Origin: Bacilli bacterium
GTDB taxonomy: Bacteria > Bacillota_I > Bacilli_A > RFN20 > CAG-826
NCBI GenBank assembly: GCA_017468925.1
Contig: JAFUHI010000015.1
Span: forward strand, 1 to 64,000
Reading direction: 5' to 3'
Length of the DNA: 64,000 nt
Positions 34,895 to 43,846 of the stretch are shown piece by piece. Every line of letters starts with the position of its first letter. The stretch's first letter is position 1. Below the pieces are notes generated by a model, which was not told the DNA's origin, ran no database searches, and saw nothing but the letters and a program-made list of their open reading frames with translations. The position numbers were made by a program, and so were the translations under genes.

Positions 34895-37477
34895 TTATAA
34901 TGTCACGTTGATTGAATTAATGAAGAATGATCTTCCGGTTGTGGTTGCGACTTTGAAGACCAATCCGCTGACACCAGAAATGACATCTGCATCGGTTATT
35001 GTCGCGCTGGCTTTGACCACATCATCGTATTTGACTTCAAGCGACATATTGCCGGTACCGGAATCATAGACGAATTCCATAACGCCTTTCGCTTTTGTTT
35101 TGATTATGTCATATGGCAACAAATCATCGGCGGTCTCAAGCCCGAGGCTGCAATCTAGACTGCCCCAGTGGTCAACGCCGAAATTGAACACGACTTTGGA
35201 ATATTTGTTGAATTGGACTCTTGGCATCGTGATCGTGCCATTAGCCATCGTGAATTGAAGTGAATTGCTATCTTTCCCTTCGCCTTCGCTTGGCTCACCA
35301 GTGTAATAAGGAACAGGATCATCCCCGTGTTTGGCGCCATATAGGACTGATAAATCAATATCTTCATCCGTCATCATCTCATCAGAATCAACACTCTCTC
35401 CACAGCAACAGCTGATTACTTTCGCACCAATGCGTGTAGTCGAAACAGCTATCTCTCCAATGTGTTCGCTATGGATGTAATTGATGAAGAATGTTCTCCA
35501 AGAAGTGGCGGGAGCTTCAGCATCAGGTCTTCCATAATGGTCAGTGGTCAAAATGGTCAATGATTTCATGCCCATCACAATATCCTGATCTGTTATGGTA
35601 CGCTCATCGAGTTTGACTCCGCCCCACATCACTTGAAGTGTCAAAACACCTTCTTCATAAGTGAAGACAAAGTCTCCAGATTGTGAGTTTCTGATCATCT
35701 CATAAGTGAATTGAGTGTCGCTATCGATGCCGAAAGTGCATTGATAATCAGAATAATGGTCAATTCCAACACCAATTTTGATCTCGTGGAATTTATTGAA
35801 TTGGACTTTTGGTAATTTTATTTGCCCATATTCAAATGGCATCTGGATAGCGCCTTCGACTGCATATGGATCCCTCAAAGGACTTATATCCTGCCCATTG
35901 ACGCCGAATTGGCCAGCAGAAGTAAAGCCAACAACTGTTGTCATTAACTGATCTTCGACTTGGACTTCAGTACCACAATCAGGGCAAAGGACGACTTTGG
36001 TTCCAAAGCGGGTTGTAGAATCTACCACGTCACCAGAATGGGTGTGATTTAGCAAGACACGGAAGCAAATCCATCTCCAGCTGCAAGCATTAGCGGTGAG
36101 TTCCAAAGATGACGTTCCGTTAATAACATTGGTGTCAGTCACCTGGAATGTAATTGGTTGTGCACCGTTGGCTACGAATGTACAAACCAAGGCGGTTCTT
36201 TCCTCATTTAATTTGACTTCAAGATTGCCTTTGGCGTTTTTCGATGCATCGGCGCCAAGAAGATTGTCGCTTGAGCCCCCTTGTCCTAGGGTGATGATAT
36301 GCCCATTAGCTGGGTCATTGTTGGTGACGAATGGGAAAACCACGTTGTTATACAAAGAGAAATTAATGCGTGGCAATTGGATGCTTCTTAAACTGCCATA
36401 GACATGTAAATCTTGGCCGGCTGGCTGATATAACATTTGTCCAAGTGGCGATAAGACAACTCCATCAGCATCTGTTGTCGTATCATCGGTGAACATGTCT
36501 AGATTTGCGCCATATGTTTGCCCGTTTTGTATCACCGGTTCGGTGACCAAGCCAGAGCCTTCTCCACACTCAGAGCAAATTTCGGTGTAACCGATGTTTG
36601 AGGTGTTGGTGGAAAATCCGTTATGCGCAACACTGAGGTTGGAAATGTAGAATTCACCATGGAAATGGAAAATCTTCAAGATGAAGAAATCAATAGTTCT
36701 ATGCTGGTCTAATTCGATTGTGCATGTATGCCACTGGTTATCATTCACTAGTTCCATCGTCTCATAGTTATAGCCCTGGGTGTCATGGGCTTGGGCCATC
36801 ATGTGAGTTGGTGTTGGGCCGCCATCGCTAGCGAGTTCGAAATTCAAATCCCAATATTTGTAATCGAATGTGATGGTTGAGATGGTGCCGCTATAAACGA
36901 ATCTTGTTTCGGTATAGCCAGCATTGGCGACATTGCCCGATGTTGTAGCAGCGCCACTAGGGTCGGTCGTGCCGTTTTTGATTCTGGCCTTATCTTCATC
37001 GCTTAGGCCATCATAATCGAAGGAGAAACGTAATGCATTTCTGCCGTCAATCGAATAATATTCCATTTTGTCTTCTGTTGAGACTTTTGGACTGTTCTCG
37101 ATGTCGTTTTGGTCTGACCATTTGACCTTGCCTGGGTTGACTGCGGTGATCAAATCGGTTGAATCCACATCGTCTTTGTTTATCGCTGTGCCAACTGTTT
37201 TTGCAGCGTAGTCAGCGACTGCTGGGTTTTCCTGCCTTCCCACTATCTCCTGTGTTCTAGCTTCATCATACCAAGCGCGATGGCATTCGCAGCAAGCATA
37301 ATGCCCTGGCCTTCCGGTTGAATCTAGTGTTGGGGCGACGCCCTCATAGAATTCAACTTTGGTATGCTGACATTCTTCGCCATGCAACGTTAAAGGATTG
37401 CCTTTGACAAGTGCAAACGCCATAACGGTAGCTAACGCAGCGATAGAGAAAGTTGCGAAAAGATTTGCTTTTTTCAT
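34895..37477 (-). CDS. Large secreted surface protein with three repeated beta domains
   Basis: 860 residues. The N-terminal signal peptide (MKKANLFATF, hydrophobic core to about 24) lacks a lipobox. Next is a Cys/His module (HYACCECHRAW near 60), a jelly-roll-like domain at about 95-290 (possibly carbohydrate-binding), and three copies of a beta domain (about 321-477, 516-668, 712-860) separated by CxxC modules (CSEC 301, CPDC 498, CCCG 690). Each copy has a YGA/FGV start and an LPRINF / LPKVQF / MPRVQF motif. No catalytic domain and no sortase signal were seen. AGAGGAG precedes the ATG. Confidence 0.8.
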   Translation of the reverse strand: MKKANLFATFSIAALATVMAFALVKGNPLTLHGEECQHTKVEFYEGVAPTLDSTGRPGHYACCECHRAWYDEARTQEIVGRQENPAVADYAAKTVGTAINKDDVDSTDLITAVNPGKVKWSDQNDIENSPKVSTEDKMEYYSIDGRNALRFSFDYDGLSDEDKARIKNGTTDPSGAATTSGNVANAGYTETRFVYSGTISTITFDYKYWDLNFELASDGGPTPTHMMAQAHDTQGYNYETMELVNDNQWHTCTIELDQHRTIDFFILKIFHFHGEFYISNLSVAHNGFSTNTSNIGYTEICSECGEGSGLVTEPVIQNGQTYGANLDMFTDDTTTDADGVVLSPLGQMLYQPAGQDLHVYGSLRSIQLPRINFSLYNNVVFPFVTNNDPANGHIITLGQGGSSDNLLGADASKNAKGNLEVKLNEERTALVCTFVANGAQPITFQVTDTNVINGTSSLELTANACSWRWICFRVLLNHTHSGDVVDSTTRFGTKVVLCPDCGTEVQVEDQLMTTVVGFTSAGQFGVNGQDISPLRDPYAVEGAIQMPFEYGQIKLPKVQFNKFHEIKIGVGIDHYSDYQCTFGIDSDTQFTYEMIRNSQSGDFVFTYEEGVLTLQVMWGGVKLDERTITDQDIVMGMKSLTILTTDHYGRPDAEAPATSWRTFFINYIHSEHIGEIAVSTTRIGAKVISCCCGESVDSDEMMTDEDIDLSVLYGAKHGDDPVPYYTGEPSEGEGKDSNSLQFTMANGTITMPRVQFNKYSKVVFNFGVDHWGSLDCSLGLETADDLLPYDIIKTKAKGVMEFVYDSGTGNMSLEVKYDDVVKASATITDADVISGVSGLVFKVATTTGRSFFINSINVTL

Positions 37478-37671
37478 TTTAAAACTCCTCTGTATATCAA
37501 AATTATATAAAGATATATCAAAATTGAAAGTGTTTATATAATAAAAAGCGATATTAAAATCCTGAAAATATAAGTTGTTTTCATTAAAGAGAATTATTTG
37601 ACAAAAACATTTAACATACTATCCAAATCTCCTTAAGTTAAATGTAAAATATACAAATAAGGACGGAAATT

Positions 37672-38778
37672 ATGAAAAAGGTACTTTATTTATCATTGCC
37701 GTTAGTCGTTTTATCTTCTTGCACTGGCGAAACTGCAGCAAGCGATTTTTCTGATGTTCAAGAAGCGTTAGAGAAAACAATAAACCTCAACTATGGTGAC
37801 ACCAGGTTCGATCTCATGATCATCAAAAACGAAGGAAAAGAGAACGAAACAACCAATTATGCCTATTATGAAATAAAGAATAATTACGAATTCTCCTATG
37901 GCGAAGATGACAATGTCACTTATATCAATTATGGTAAATCGCTGGACAACAAAGCTTTTTACACCATATCAAGCAATGATGGCCTTTATACCAAAAAATA
38001 CATAAAAGAAACGGACGCAAACGAAGATTATCAAGCGGTTCAGAATTATTTCGTTTCTTTATTGCCCGCTATCAAAACAAACTTAAACGATGTCGGTTTA
38101 AGTGTGAATAAAGGCGAATACAAAGGGAATCTTAAGGTTTTGAATTATGATTTCTCCTTCACGATGACAATAGACGAGGAAGGGGGATTAAAATACATCA
38201 ACTATCTTCTATTGAATGACAAGAAAACCGGTGATTCTTATACTTATACGATTTTTGGCCTTAATGAAGAATTCTTAATGCCTTATGAAGCAGTCACCTC
38301 TTCTTTAACCAATGAAGCGTTCGATTACACATTAAGCAGGGTTCTTGGAATGGACAATTTCACATTGGGCACGGAAATTGACGGCAATTGGACTGAAACA
38401 TTTACCAGAATCGGTAATACCTATAGATGCTACTCAAACGAAGAGACAATTGACTTCAAATTCATTGAAGAAGGAGAGGAAACAAAATGGTATCTGTTGA
38501 ACCAGGAAACCAAAGAATGGATGGAATCCTCCCTAGCGGTTGTGGGGATGTATATGGATAACTTTTCGATATTCACCACCGCTTTTGAAAGCTTTAAATG
38601 GATTCTTCATGAATTTAGTTTTTCTGAAGAAAACAATGCGTTCTACAAAGATGATGATTCAGCGTATTTTTACATCTTCAACGACTATGTTGAGCGATTA
38701 AAGACGACAATCGATGAGAAAGTCTATCGCTTTGAAGTCAGTAACATAGGGTTACACGGCGAATTCATATACGAATAA
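37672..38778 (+). CDS. Lipoprotein of unknown function
   Basis: 368 residues. Lipoprotein signal peptide (MKKVLYLSLPLVV, lipobox LSSC, Cys17). The mature chain is acidic and rich in Tyr, Asn and Asp, with no recognised domain; alternating hydrophobic residues suggest beta structure. AAGGACGG lies 7 nt before the ATG. It is transcribed divergently from the large surface protein and ends at a terminator shared with the hydrogenase operon. Confidence 0.78.
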   Translation: MKKVLYLSLPLVVLSSCTGETAASDFSDVQEALEKTINLNYGDTRFDLMIIKNEGKENETTNYAYYEIKNNYEFSYGEDDNVTYINYGKSLDNKAFYTISSNDGLYTKKYIKETDANEDYQAVQNYFVSLLPAIKTNLNDVGLSVNKGEYKGNLKVLNYDFSFTMTIDEEGGLKYINYLLLNDKKTGDSYTYTIFGLNEEFLMPYEAVTSSLTNEAFDYTLSRVLGMDNFTLGTEIDGNWTETFTRIGNTYRCYSNEETIDFKFIEEGEETKWYLLNQETKEWMESSLAVVGMYMDNFSIFTTAFESFKWILHEFSFSEENNAFYKDDDSAYFYIFNDYVERLKTTIDEKVYRFEVSNIGLHGEFIYE

Positions 38779-38780
38779 CA

Positions 38781-38818
38781 AAAAAGAGCCGTTTCCAGAA
38801 GGATTTGGCTCTTTTTAT
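38781..38818. terminator. Bidirectional terminator between the lipoprotein gene and hydA
   Basis: AAAAAGAGCC (38781-38790) and GGCTCTTTTT (38807-38816) form a 10-bp stem with A and T flanks on both strands. Confidence 0.85.
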
Positions 38819-38823
38819 TTTGC

Positions 38824-40608
38824 TTATTCGCGGTCTTTGACGTAAGAAGTGTGCAATAGATGCTCACTTAATTCGCTGCAAGGCTCGCCTAGATAATCTT
38901 TGTACAAGACTTGGATATCTGGGTTGTTGTGTGATTGCCTGATAGTCTTTCTTTCATCGATTGTGTATAAGACATCAGCACGCTTCTGCCTGTAGGTTTC
39001 AAGGATGTCTGGATCTTCGTTTTCCATCAAGCTTGGCTTAACGAATGGCTGACCGCCTCCGTTGATGCATCCGCCAGGGCAGCACATGATTTCGATGAAG
39101 GCATACTCTGATTTGCCTTCTCTAATCTCATCTAATAGCTTCTTGGCGTTGGCCATGCCGGATGTGACTGCGACTTTGACTTTGCCAGCCGCACCCATGT
39201 CGACTTCGGCCTCCTTAACGCCTTGCAATCCTCTTACTTCTTTGAAGTCAATGGCTTCGTACTCTTTGCCATTCAATGTGTGATAAGCGGTTCTTAAGGC
39301 TGCTTCCATAACGCCTCCGGTTACACCGAAGATGGCGCCTGCGCCTGTATATTCACCAACCAAATCGTTGTCGAACTCCTCTTCTGGGAGAGAATTCCAC
39401 ATAATGCCAGCACGCTTAATCATAAGAGCAAGCTCTCTGGTGGTGATGACAGCGTCGACATCTCTTAAGCCATCCACGGCGTTTTGCGGTCTTGCTTCCT
39501 CGTATTTTTTAGCGGTGCAAGGCATAACGGAGACGACATAGATGTCTTTTGGATCCAATCCATGCTTTTTGGCATAGTAGCTCTTCAATATGGCACCAAA
39601 CATCTCGTGCGGCGATTTGCAGGTTGAGACATTTGGAATCAAATCGCTATAGAAGAATTCCATATAATTGATCCAGCCTGGAGAGCAGGATGTGATTTGT
39701 GGAAGGACTCCGCCTTTGGTGATGCGGTTTATTAATTCCTGCGCTTCTTCCATGATGGTAAGGTCAGCGCTGAAGTTGGTGTCGAATACGCGATAGAAGC
39801 CTAATCTATGCAAAGCGGCGACCATTCTTCCGGTTCCATTCTCTTCACCGACTTTCTTGCCAAATTCTTCGGCAATAGCGGCTCTGACGGCTGGAGCGGT
39901 CTGAACGATGACTTTCTTGCCTGCTTTCATAGCGGCGTCAACTTTGTCTATTTCCCTATGTTCGCTTAATGCGCCTGTCGGGCAGACGTTGATGCATTGT
40001 CCGCATTGCAAGCATGGGACTTTGGCAAAGCTCTTATTCATGACCGGGGCGACAATTGTCTGGAATCCACGCTTCTCAAAGCCTAAGATTCCGATTCCTT
40101 GCGCCTCTTTGCATCTTTCGATGCAGCGGCCGCATAAGATACATTTGCTGGTATCTCTCACGATGCCAGGAGCCAAATCATCGTAGGTTGTTGGGGTTAA
40201 TTCACCCTCGTATTTGTTTGCCTCTGCGCCTGTGACTTGGGCGACATGCAATAATTCGCAATGTCCGTTCTTGACGCAGGTTTGGCAATCTTTTGAGTGA
40301 TTGGATAATAGAAGCTCAACCGAGGCTTTTCTGGCTTTGGTGGCCATAGGAGAGGAGATGAATACCTCAAATCCTTTCTCGGCTGGGATGTCAGCGACTG
40401 GATAGACGCAGGAAGCGAATAATTTTCCACCTCTTGCGGTTCTTATTTCCACCAAGCAGACACGGCAGGAAGCCAAGGAGCATTTCCCATGGTTCCAGCT
40501 GCAAAGGCTTGGGATGTTGTAACCACATCTTCTGGCGGCTTCTAAGACTGTGAGGTCTTTGTCAACACTATAGATGCGGCCTTCGATTTTGATATTTACC
40601 TTTTCCAT
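38824..40608 (-). CDS. hydA: [FeFe] hydrogenase catalytic subunit, NADH/ferredoxin-linked (HydA type)
   Basis: 594 residues. N-terminal plant-type [2Fe-2S] domain (CSWNHGKCSLASCRVC), His-ligated [4Fe-4S] motif (HSKDCQTCVKNGHCEL), a 2x[4Fe-4S] ferredoxin (CILCGRCIERC; CLQCGQCINVC), then the H-cluster motifs TSCSPGW (about 307), MPCTAKK (about 363) and CCPGGCINGGGQ (about 500), plus a C-terminal extension. It evolves or oxidises H2. With hydB and hydC upstream it makes a HydABC-type complex, which in studied anaerobes couples NADH and ferredoxin. The maturases HydE, HydF and HydG are not in this window. Confidence 0.95.
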   Translation of the reverse strand: MEKVNIKIEGRIYSVDKDLTVLEAARRCGYNIPSLCSWNHGKCSLASCRVCLVEIRTARGGKLFASCVYPVADIPAEKGFEVFISSPMATKARKASVELLLSNHSKDCQTCVKNGHCELLHVAQVTGAEANKYEGELTPTTYDDLAPGIVRDTSKCILCGRCIERCKEAQGIGILGFEKRGFQTIVAPVMNKSFAKVPCLQCGQCINVCPTGALSEHREIDKVDAAMKAGKKVIVQTAPAVRAAIAEEFGKKVGEENGTGRMVAALHRLGFYRVFDTNFSADLTIMEEAQELINRITKGGVLPQITSCSPGWINYMEFFYSDLIPNVSTCKSPHEMFGAILKSYYAKKHGLDPKDIYVVSVMPCTAKKYEEARPQNAVDGLRDVDAVITTRELALMIKRAGIMWNSLPEEEFDNDLVGEYTGAGAIFGVTGGVMEAALRTAYHTLNGKEYEAIDFKEVRGLQGVKEAEVDMGAAGKVKVAVTSGMANAKKLLDEIREGKSEYAFIEIMCCPGGCINGGGQPFVKPSLMENEDPDILETYRQKRADVLYTIDERKTIRQSHNNPDIQVLYKDYLGEPCSELSEHLLHTSYVKDRE

Positions 40609-40622
40609 TGTCGTTTCCCTCC

Positions 40623-42509
40623 TTATTCCTTGCTGATGGCGCCAAAGCGGCAGCTAGCCATGCAGGATCCGCACTTGACGCACTTGCTTTGGTCAATGAC
40701 GTATGGTTCTTTGCCAGGGACGCCGCTGATGCAGGAAGCCGGGCAATTTCTTGCGCACATTGAGCACTTCTTGCACTTATTTGGATCGATGACATATTTC
40801 ATCAAATCTTTGCAGACGTGAGCAGGGCATTTATGTTCTTTGACGTGGGCTTCATATTCCTCTGGGAAATTGACCATGGTCGAAAGAATTGGGTTAGCAG
40901 CGGTTTGTCCTAAAGCGCACAAACTGCCGTTTTTGATGATCTCCGATAATTCTTTGAGGTCTTCTAACGTTTGCTCGGTAGCAGTGCCTTTGGTGACTTT
41001 GGTAAGCATTTCCATAAGTCTTTTGGTACCAATGCGGCAATCGGTGCATTTTCCACAGGATTCATCACAAATGAAATCCATATAGAAGTGAGCGACGTCA
41101 ACCATGCAGTTATCTTCATCCATTACGATAGCGCCACCACTTCCCATCATGGAGCCTTTGGCGACCAATGTATCGTAATCGATTGGGGTATCGATATCTT
41201 TCTCGGTTAAGCAGCCTCCGCTAGGACCACCGGTCTGGATGGCTTTGAATTTCTTTCCTTTTGGGATGCCTCCGCCGATATCGTAGATAAGGGTTCTTAA
41301 GGTTGTTCCCATCGGAACCTCGACCAAGCCAACGTTATTGACTTTTCCACCGAGGGCGAATACTTTCGTTCCTTTGCTGCCTTCTGTTCCGATTTTGGCG
41401 AATTCTTTAGCACCGATTCTGATGATATAAGGGACGGTCGCTAATGTTTCAACGTTGTTAACGCAGGTTGGTTTGCCCCATAATCCTTTGATAGCGGGGA
41501 AAGGAGGACGTGGGCGAGGCATACCGCGTTTGCCTTCGATAGATGCTAATAATGCGGTTTCTTCACCACAGACGAATGCGCCAGCGCCTTCTCTAACATG
41601 GACGCGGAATGAGAAGCCAGTTCCTAATATGTTATCGCCCAATAAGCCTAATTTCTCTAAATCTTCAGCGGCTCTCTTAAGTCTTCTGACGGCAACTGGG
41701 TATTCGGCACGGACATAGAAATAACCTTCGCTGGCGCCGAATGCATAACCGCCTATCATCATACCTTCGATGACGTTGAACGGGTTACCTTCAAGGATTG
41801 AACGATCCATGAATGCTCCTGGGTCGCCTTCATCACCATTACAGACGATATATTTCTGGTCTGATTGAACATTCGCGGCGAATTGCCATTTTCTTCCGGT
41901 TGGGAAGCTTGCGCCGCCTCTTCCTCTTAAACCAGATGCAAGTATCTCATCGATGACTTGCTGAGGAGTCATGGTGGTTAAGACTTTCTTCAAGGCTTTG
42001 AATCCATCATATCCTAGAGCTTCCTCTAAGTAGTCTGGGTTGATTACCGCGCAGCCATGGAGAGCGATTCTCTTTTGTTTCTTGTAGAAATTGACATCTT
42101 CTTGCTTTTGGATTTTTTTGCCGGTCTCTGGGTCAACGAATAGAAGATCTTCGACTGGTTTTCCACCGATGATGTCTTCTTCGATTATTCTCTTAACATC
42201 ACCGACTTTGACGGTTCTATAGATGGTGTCGTCTGGGAATATTTTGATGAATGGTCCTTGGGAGCAAAGTCCGAAGCAACCGACGTGATTGACTGTGACT
42301 TTGTCTTCTAGGTGATATTCCTTCAAAGCTTTCTCTAATTCGCTTTGGATGTCGACGGAGCCATTGGCGACGCATGTTGTGTCGCCGCAGACGAGAATGG
42401 CGATCTTGCCATCTTTCGTTCTTTCTCCGACTCTGATTTTCTTTGAGAAGGCAGCACTGCAATCTTCAATGACTTTGTCGAGTTTCTCGACTGAATTGAT
42501 CTTATCCAT
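40623..42509 (-). CDS. hydB: Hydrogenase diaphorase subunit HydB (NuoF-like)
   Basis: 628 residues. Domains: N-terminal thioredoxin-like [2Fe-2S] (CGDTTCVANG...VGCFGLC), NuoF core with FMN/NADH site (GLRGRGGASFPTGRKW, CNGDEGDPGAFMDR), a [4Fe-4S] motif (ESCGKCTDCRIG), and two C-terminal ferredoxin clusters (CKKCSMCARNCP and CVKCGSCMASCRFGA). It exchanges electrons between NAD(H) and the hydrogenase subunit. It overlaps hydC by 8 bp, which implies translational coupling, and lies 14 bp before hydA. Confidence 0.95.
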   Translation of the reverse strand: MDKINSVEKLDKVIEDCSAAFSKKIRVGERTKDGKIAILVCGDTTCVANGSVDIQSELEKALKEYHLEDKVTVNHVGCFGLCSQGPFIKIFPDDTIYRTVKVGDVKRIIEEDIIGGKPVEDLLFVDPETGKKIQKQEDVNFYKKQKRIALHGCAVINPDYLEEALGYDGFKALKKVLTTMTPQQVIDEILASGLRGRGGASFPTGRKWQFAANVQSDQKYIVCNGDEGDPGAFMDRSILEGNPFNVIEGMMIGGYAFGASEGYFYVRAEYPVAVRRLKRAAEDLEKLGLLGDNILGTGFSFRVHVREGAGAFVCGEETALLASIEGKRGMPRPRPPFPAIKGLWGKPTCVNNVETLATVPYIIRIGAKEFAKIGTEGSKGTKVFALGGKVNNVGLVEVPMGTTLRTLIYDIGGGIPKGKKFKAIQTGGPSGGCLTEKDIDTPIDYDTLVAKGSMMGSGGAIVMDEDNCMVDVAHFYMDFICDESCGKCTDCRIGTKRLMEMLTKVTKGTATEQTLEDLKELSEIIKNGSLCALGQTAANPILSTMVNFPEEYEAHVKEHKCPAHVCKDLMKYVIDPNKCKKCSMCARNCPASCISGVPGKEPYVIDQSKCVKCGSCMASCRFGAISKE

Positions 42510-42993
42510 TAGCTGTTTCCTCCTTCTTCCTTAAATCAGCGATGATTTTATCAACCTCGGTTGGGGTGACTTTGGCATAGACTCTGCCATTGATGGAGAC
42601 TGAAGGCGCCAAGGCGCAGGCTCCGATGCATCTTACCGCGTCAACGGTGAAGAGGCCATCTTCTGTCGTCCCTCCGATTTCAATTCCTAATGATTGGGCG
42701 AACTTGTCGATGATTTGCTGGCTGTTCTTGACGTAGCAAGCAGTGCCCAAGCAAACGCCGACGACATATTTTCCTTTCGGGGTCAATGAGAAGAAATTGT
42801 AGAAAGTTACAACTCCATAAATCTCAGCGACTGGGATGCCCATTTCCTTTGAGACCACTTCTTGGACCTCTAAAGGGATGTAGCCTAATTTCTTCTGGAT
42901 TTCTTCCAGAATGACCATTAATGGAGAAGGCTCGTCTTTGTGGGAAGCACAAATGGCGATGACTTCTTTTTTGGCTTCTTCTTTAATCGTCAT
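42502..42993 (-). CDS. hydC: Hydrogenase subunit HydC (NuoE-like, thioredoxin-fold [2Fe-2S])
   Basis: 163 residues. The four [2Fe-2S] cysteines lie in GVCLGTACYV and RCIGACALAP, in the NuoE/HndA pattern; the N-terminal helical region (EEIQKKLGYIPLEVQEVVSKEM) is typical. It is first in hydC-hydB-hydA. AGGAGG lies 6 nt before the ATG and a perfect palindrome sits immediately upstream of that site. Confidence 0.94.
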   Translation of the reverse strand: MTIKEEAKKEVIAICASHKDEPSPLMVILEEIQKKLGYIPLEVQEVVSKEMGIPVAEIYGVVTFYNFFSLTPKGKYVVGVCLGTACYVKNSQQIIDKFAQSLGIEIGGTTEDGLFTVDAVRCIGACALAPSVSINGRVYAKVTPTEVDKIIADLRKKEETANG

Positions 42994-43007
42994 ATTTTCC
43001 TCCTATA

Positions 43008-43025
43008 TAACTCTAGTTAGAGTTA
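43008..43025. promoter_or_regulatory. Perfect 18-bp palindrome in the hydC 5' region
   Basis: TAACTCTA-GT-TAGAGTTA (8-2-8) lies just upstream of the ribosome site and downstream of a TATAAA-like -10 near 43035-43045. It could be a repressor operator or a leader hairpin affecting initiation. It does not resemble the Rex consensus. Confidence 0.55.
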
Positions 43026-43378
43026 CGCATTGATAATTTTATACCGATATATTTTCAAAAAAAATATCAAATCGGAGACGCGATTTTTAGTTAGTTTTGT
43101 ATAACTCATTTTTTATCTTGGATTTGTGGGGTTTTTTAGCGTTTTTCCCACAAAAACAAAAAATACCAATTATCGTTTTACCAATTTAATTCGAAGCAAA
43201 GGCCCTATTTTCCTCATATAATGCAATTATTTAGATTATGTTTTACATAATGTTGGCTTTTTTGTGGATAATATTTCACATTATTGAATAGAATCCAAAT
43301 TAGGTTAAATGTATTAATTTATTCAAAATAACCGCAAAACCCCATTATTTTAAGAGAATCCCAGCAATTTCTGCACAC
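43026..43378. other. AT-rich non-coding region upstream of the hydrogenase operon
   Basis: No gene was found. It holds the probable hyd promoter, a hairpin CCGAT...ATCGG with inner ATATTTT/AAAATAT pairing (about 43042-43074), and a TGTGGG...CCCACA inverted repeat near 43124-43151, then very AT-rich sequence. Confidence 0.4.
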
Positions 43379-43415
43379 AAAAAGCCTCTTAACGTTTTCG
43401 TTCAAGAGGCTTTTG
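43379..43415 (-). terminator. Terminator of the S10-spc-alpha supercluster (after rplQ)
   Basis: AAAAAGCCTCTT (43379-43390) and AAGAGGCTTTT (43404-43414) form an 11-bp stem with a 13-nt loop and a T-run on the minus strand. Confidence 0.88.
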
Positions 43416-43444
43416 TTGTTTTGCTTCGAATCTGTGTTTGACTA

Positions 43445-43843
43445 TTAGTCTACCCAGCTTACGAGCACCACTTCGGCATTGTCACCTTTGCGGGCACCTA
43501 GCTTGAGGACTCTGGTGTAGCCACCATTCCTGGCAGCGAACTTTGGACCAATCTCGTCGAATAATTTCTTCAAAGCGGAAACGCCATTCTCGTCAGCGAC
43601 GTTTCTAACGTATCTAGCAGCTAATCTGCGGCTCGCCAAGGTGTTTTTCTTGGCGTAGCCAACTAGTCTAGCGGCTAAAGTGACTAGCTCTTGCTTGACT
43701 CCGCTGGTGACTTTGACCGATCCGTTGAGGATGAGGTCAGTGACCACTGAGCGAAGCATCGCTTTGTTTTTGCTGGATGTATAACCAGCTTTGAAACGGA
43801 CACCGGCTTTGCCGTGGACGTTCTTTCTTCCTGATGCAGCCAT
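43445..43843 (-). CDS. rplQ: 50S ribosomal protein L17
   Basis: 132 residues, somewhat longer than the Bacillus protein, with LRSVVTDLILNGSVKVT and the C-terminal GGYTRVLKLGARKGDNAEVVLVSWVD. It binds 23S rRNA near the exit tunnel. Last gene of the alpha operon, 3 bp after rpoA, followed by a strong terminator. Confidence 0.96.
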   Translation of the reverse strand: MAASGRKNVHGKAGVRFKAGYTSSKNKAMLRSVVTDLILNGSVKVTSGVKQELVTLAARLVGYAKKNTLASRRLAARYVRNVADENGVSALKKLFDEIGPKFAARNGGYTRVLKLGARKGDNAEVVLVSWVD

Positions 43844-43846
43844 CGT

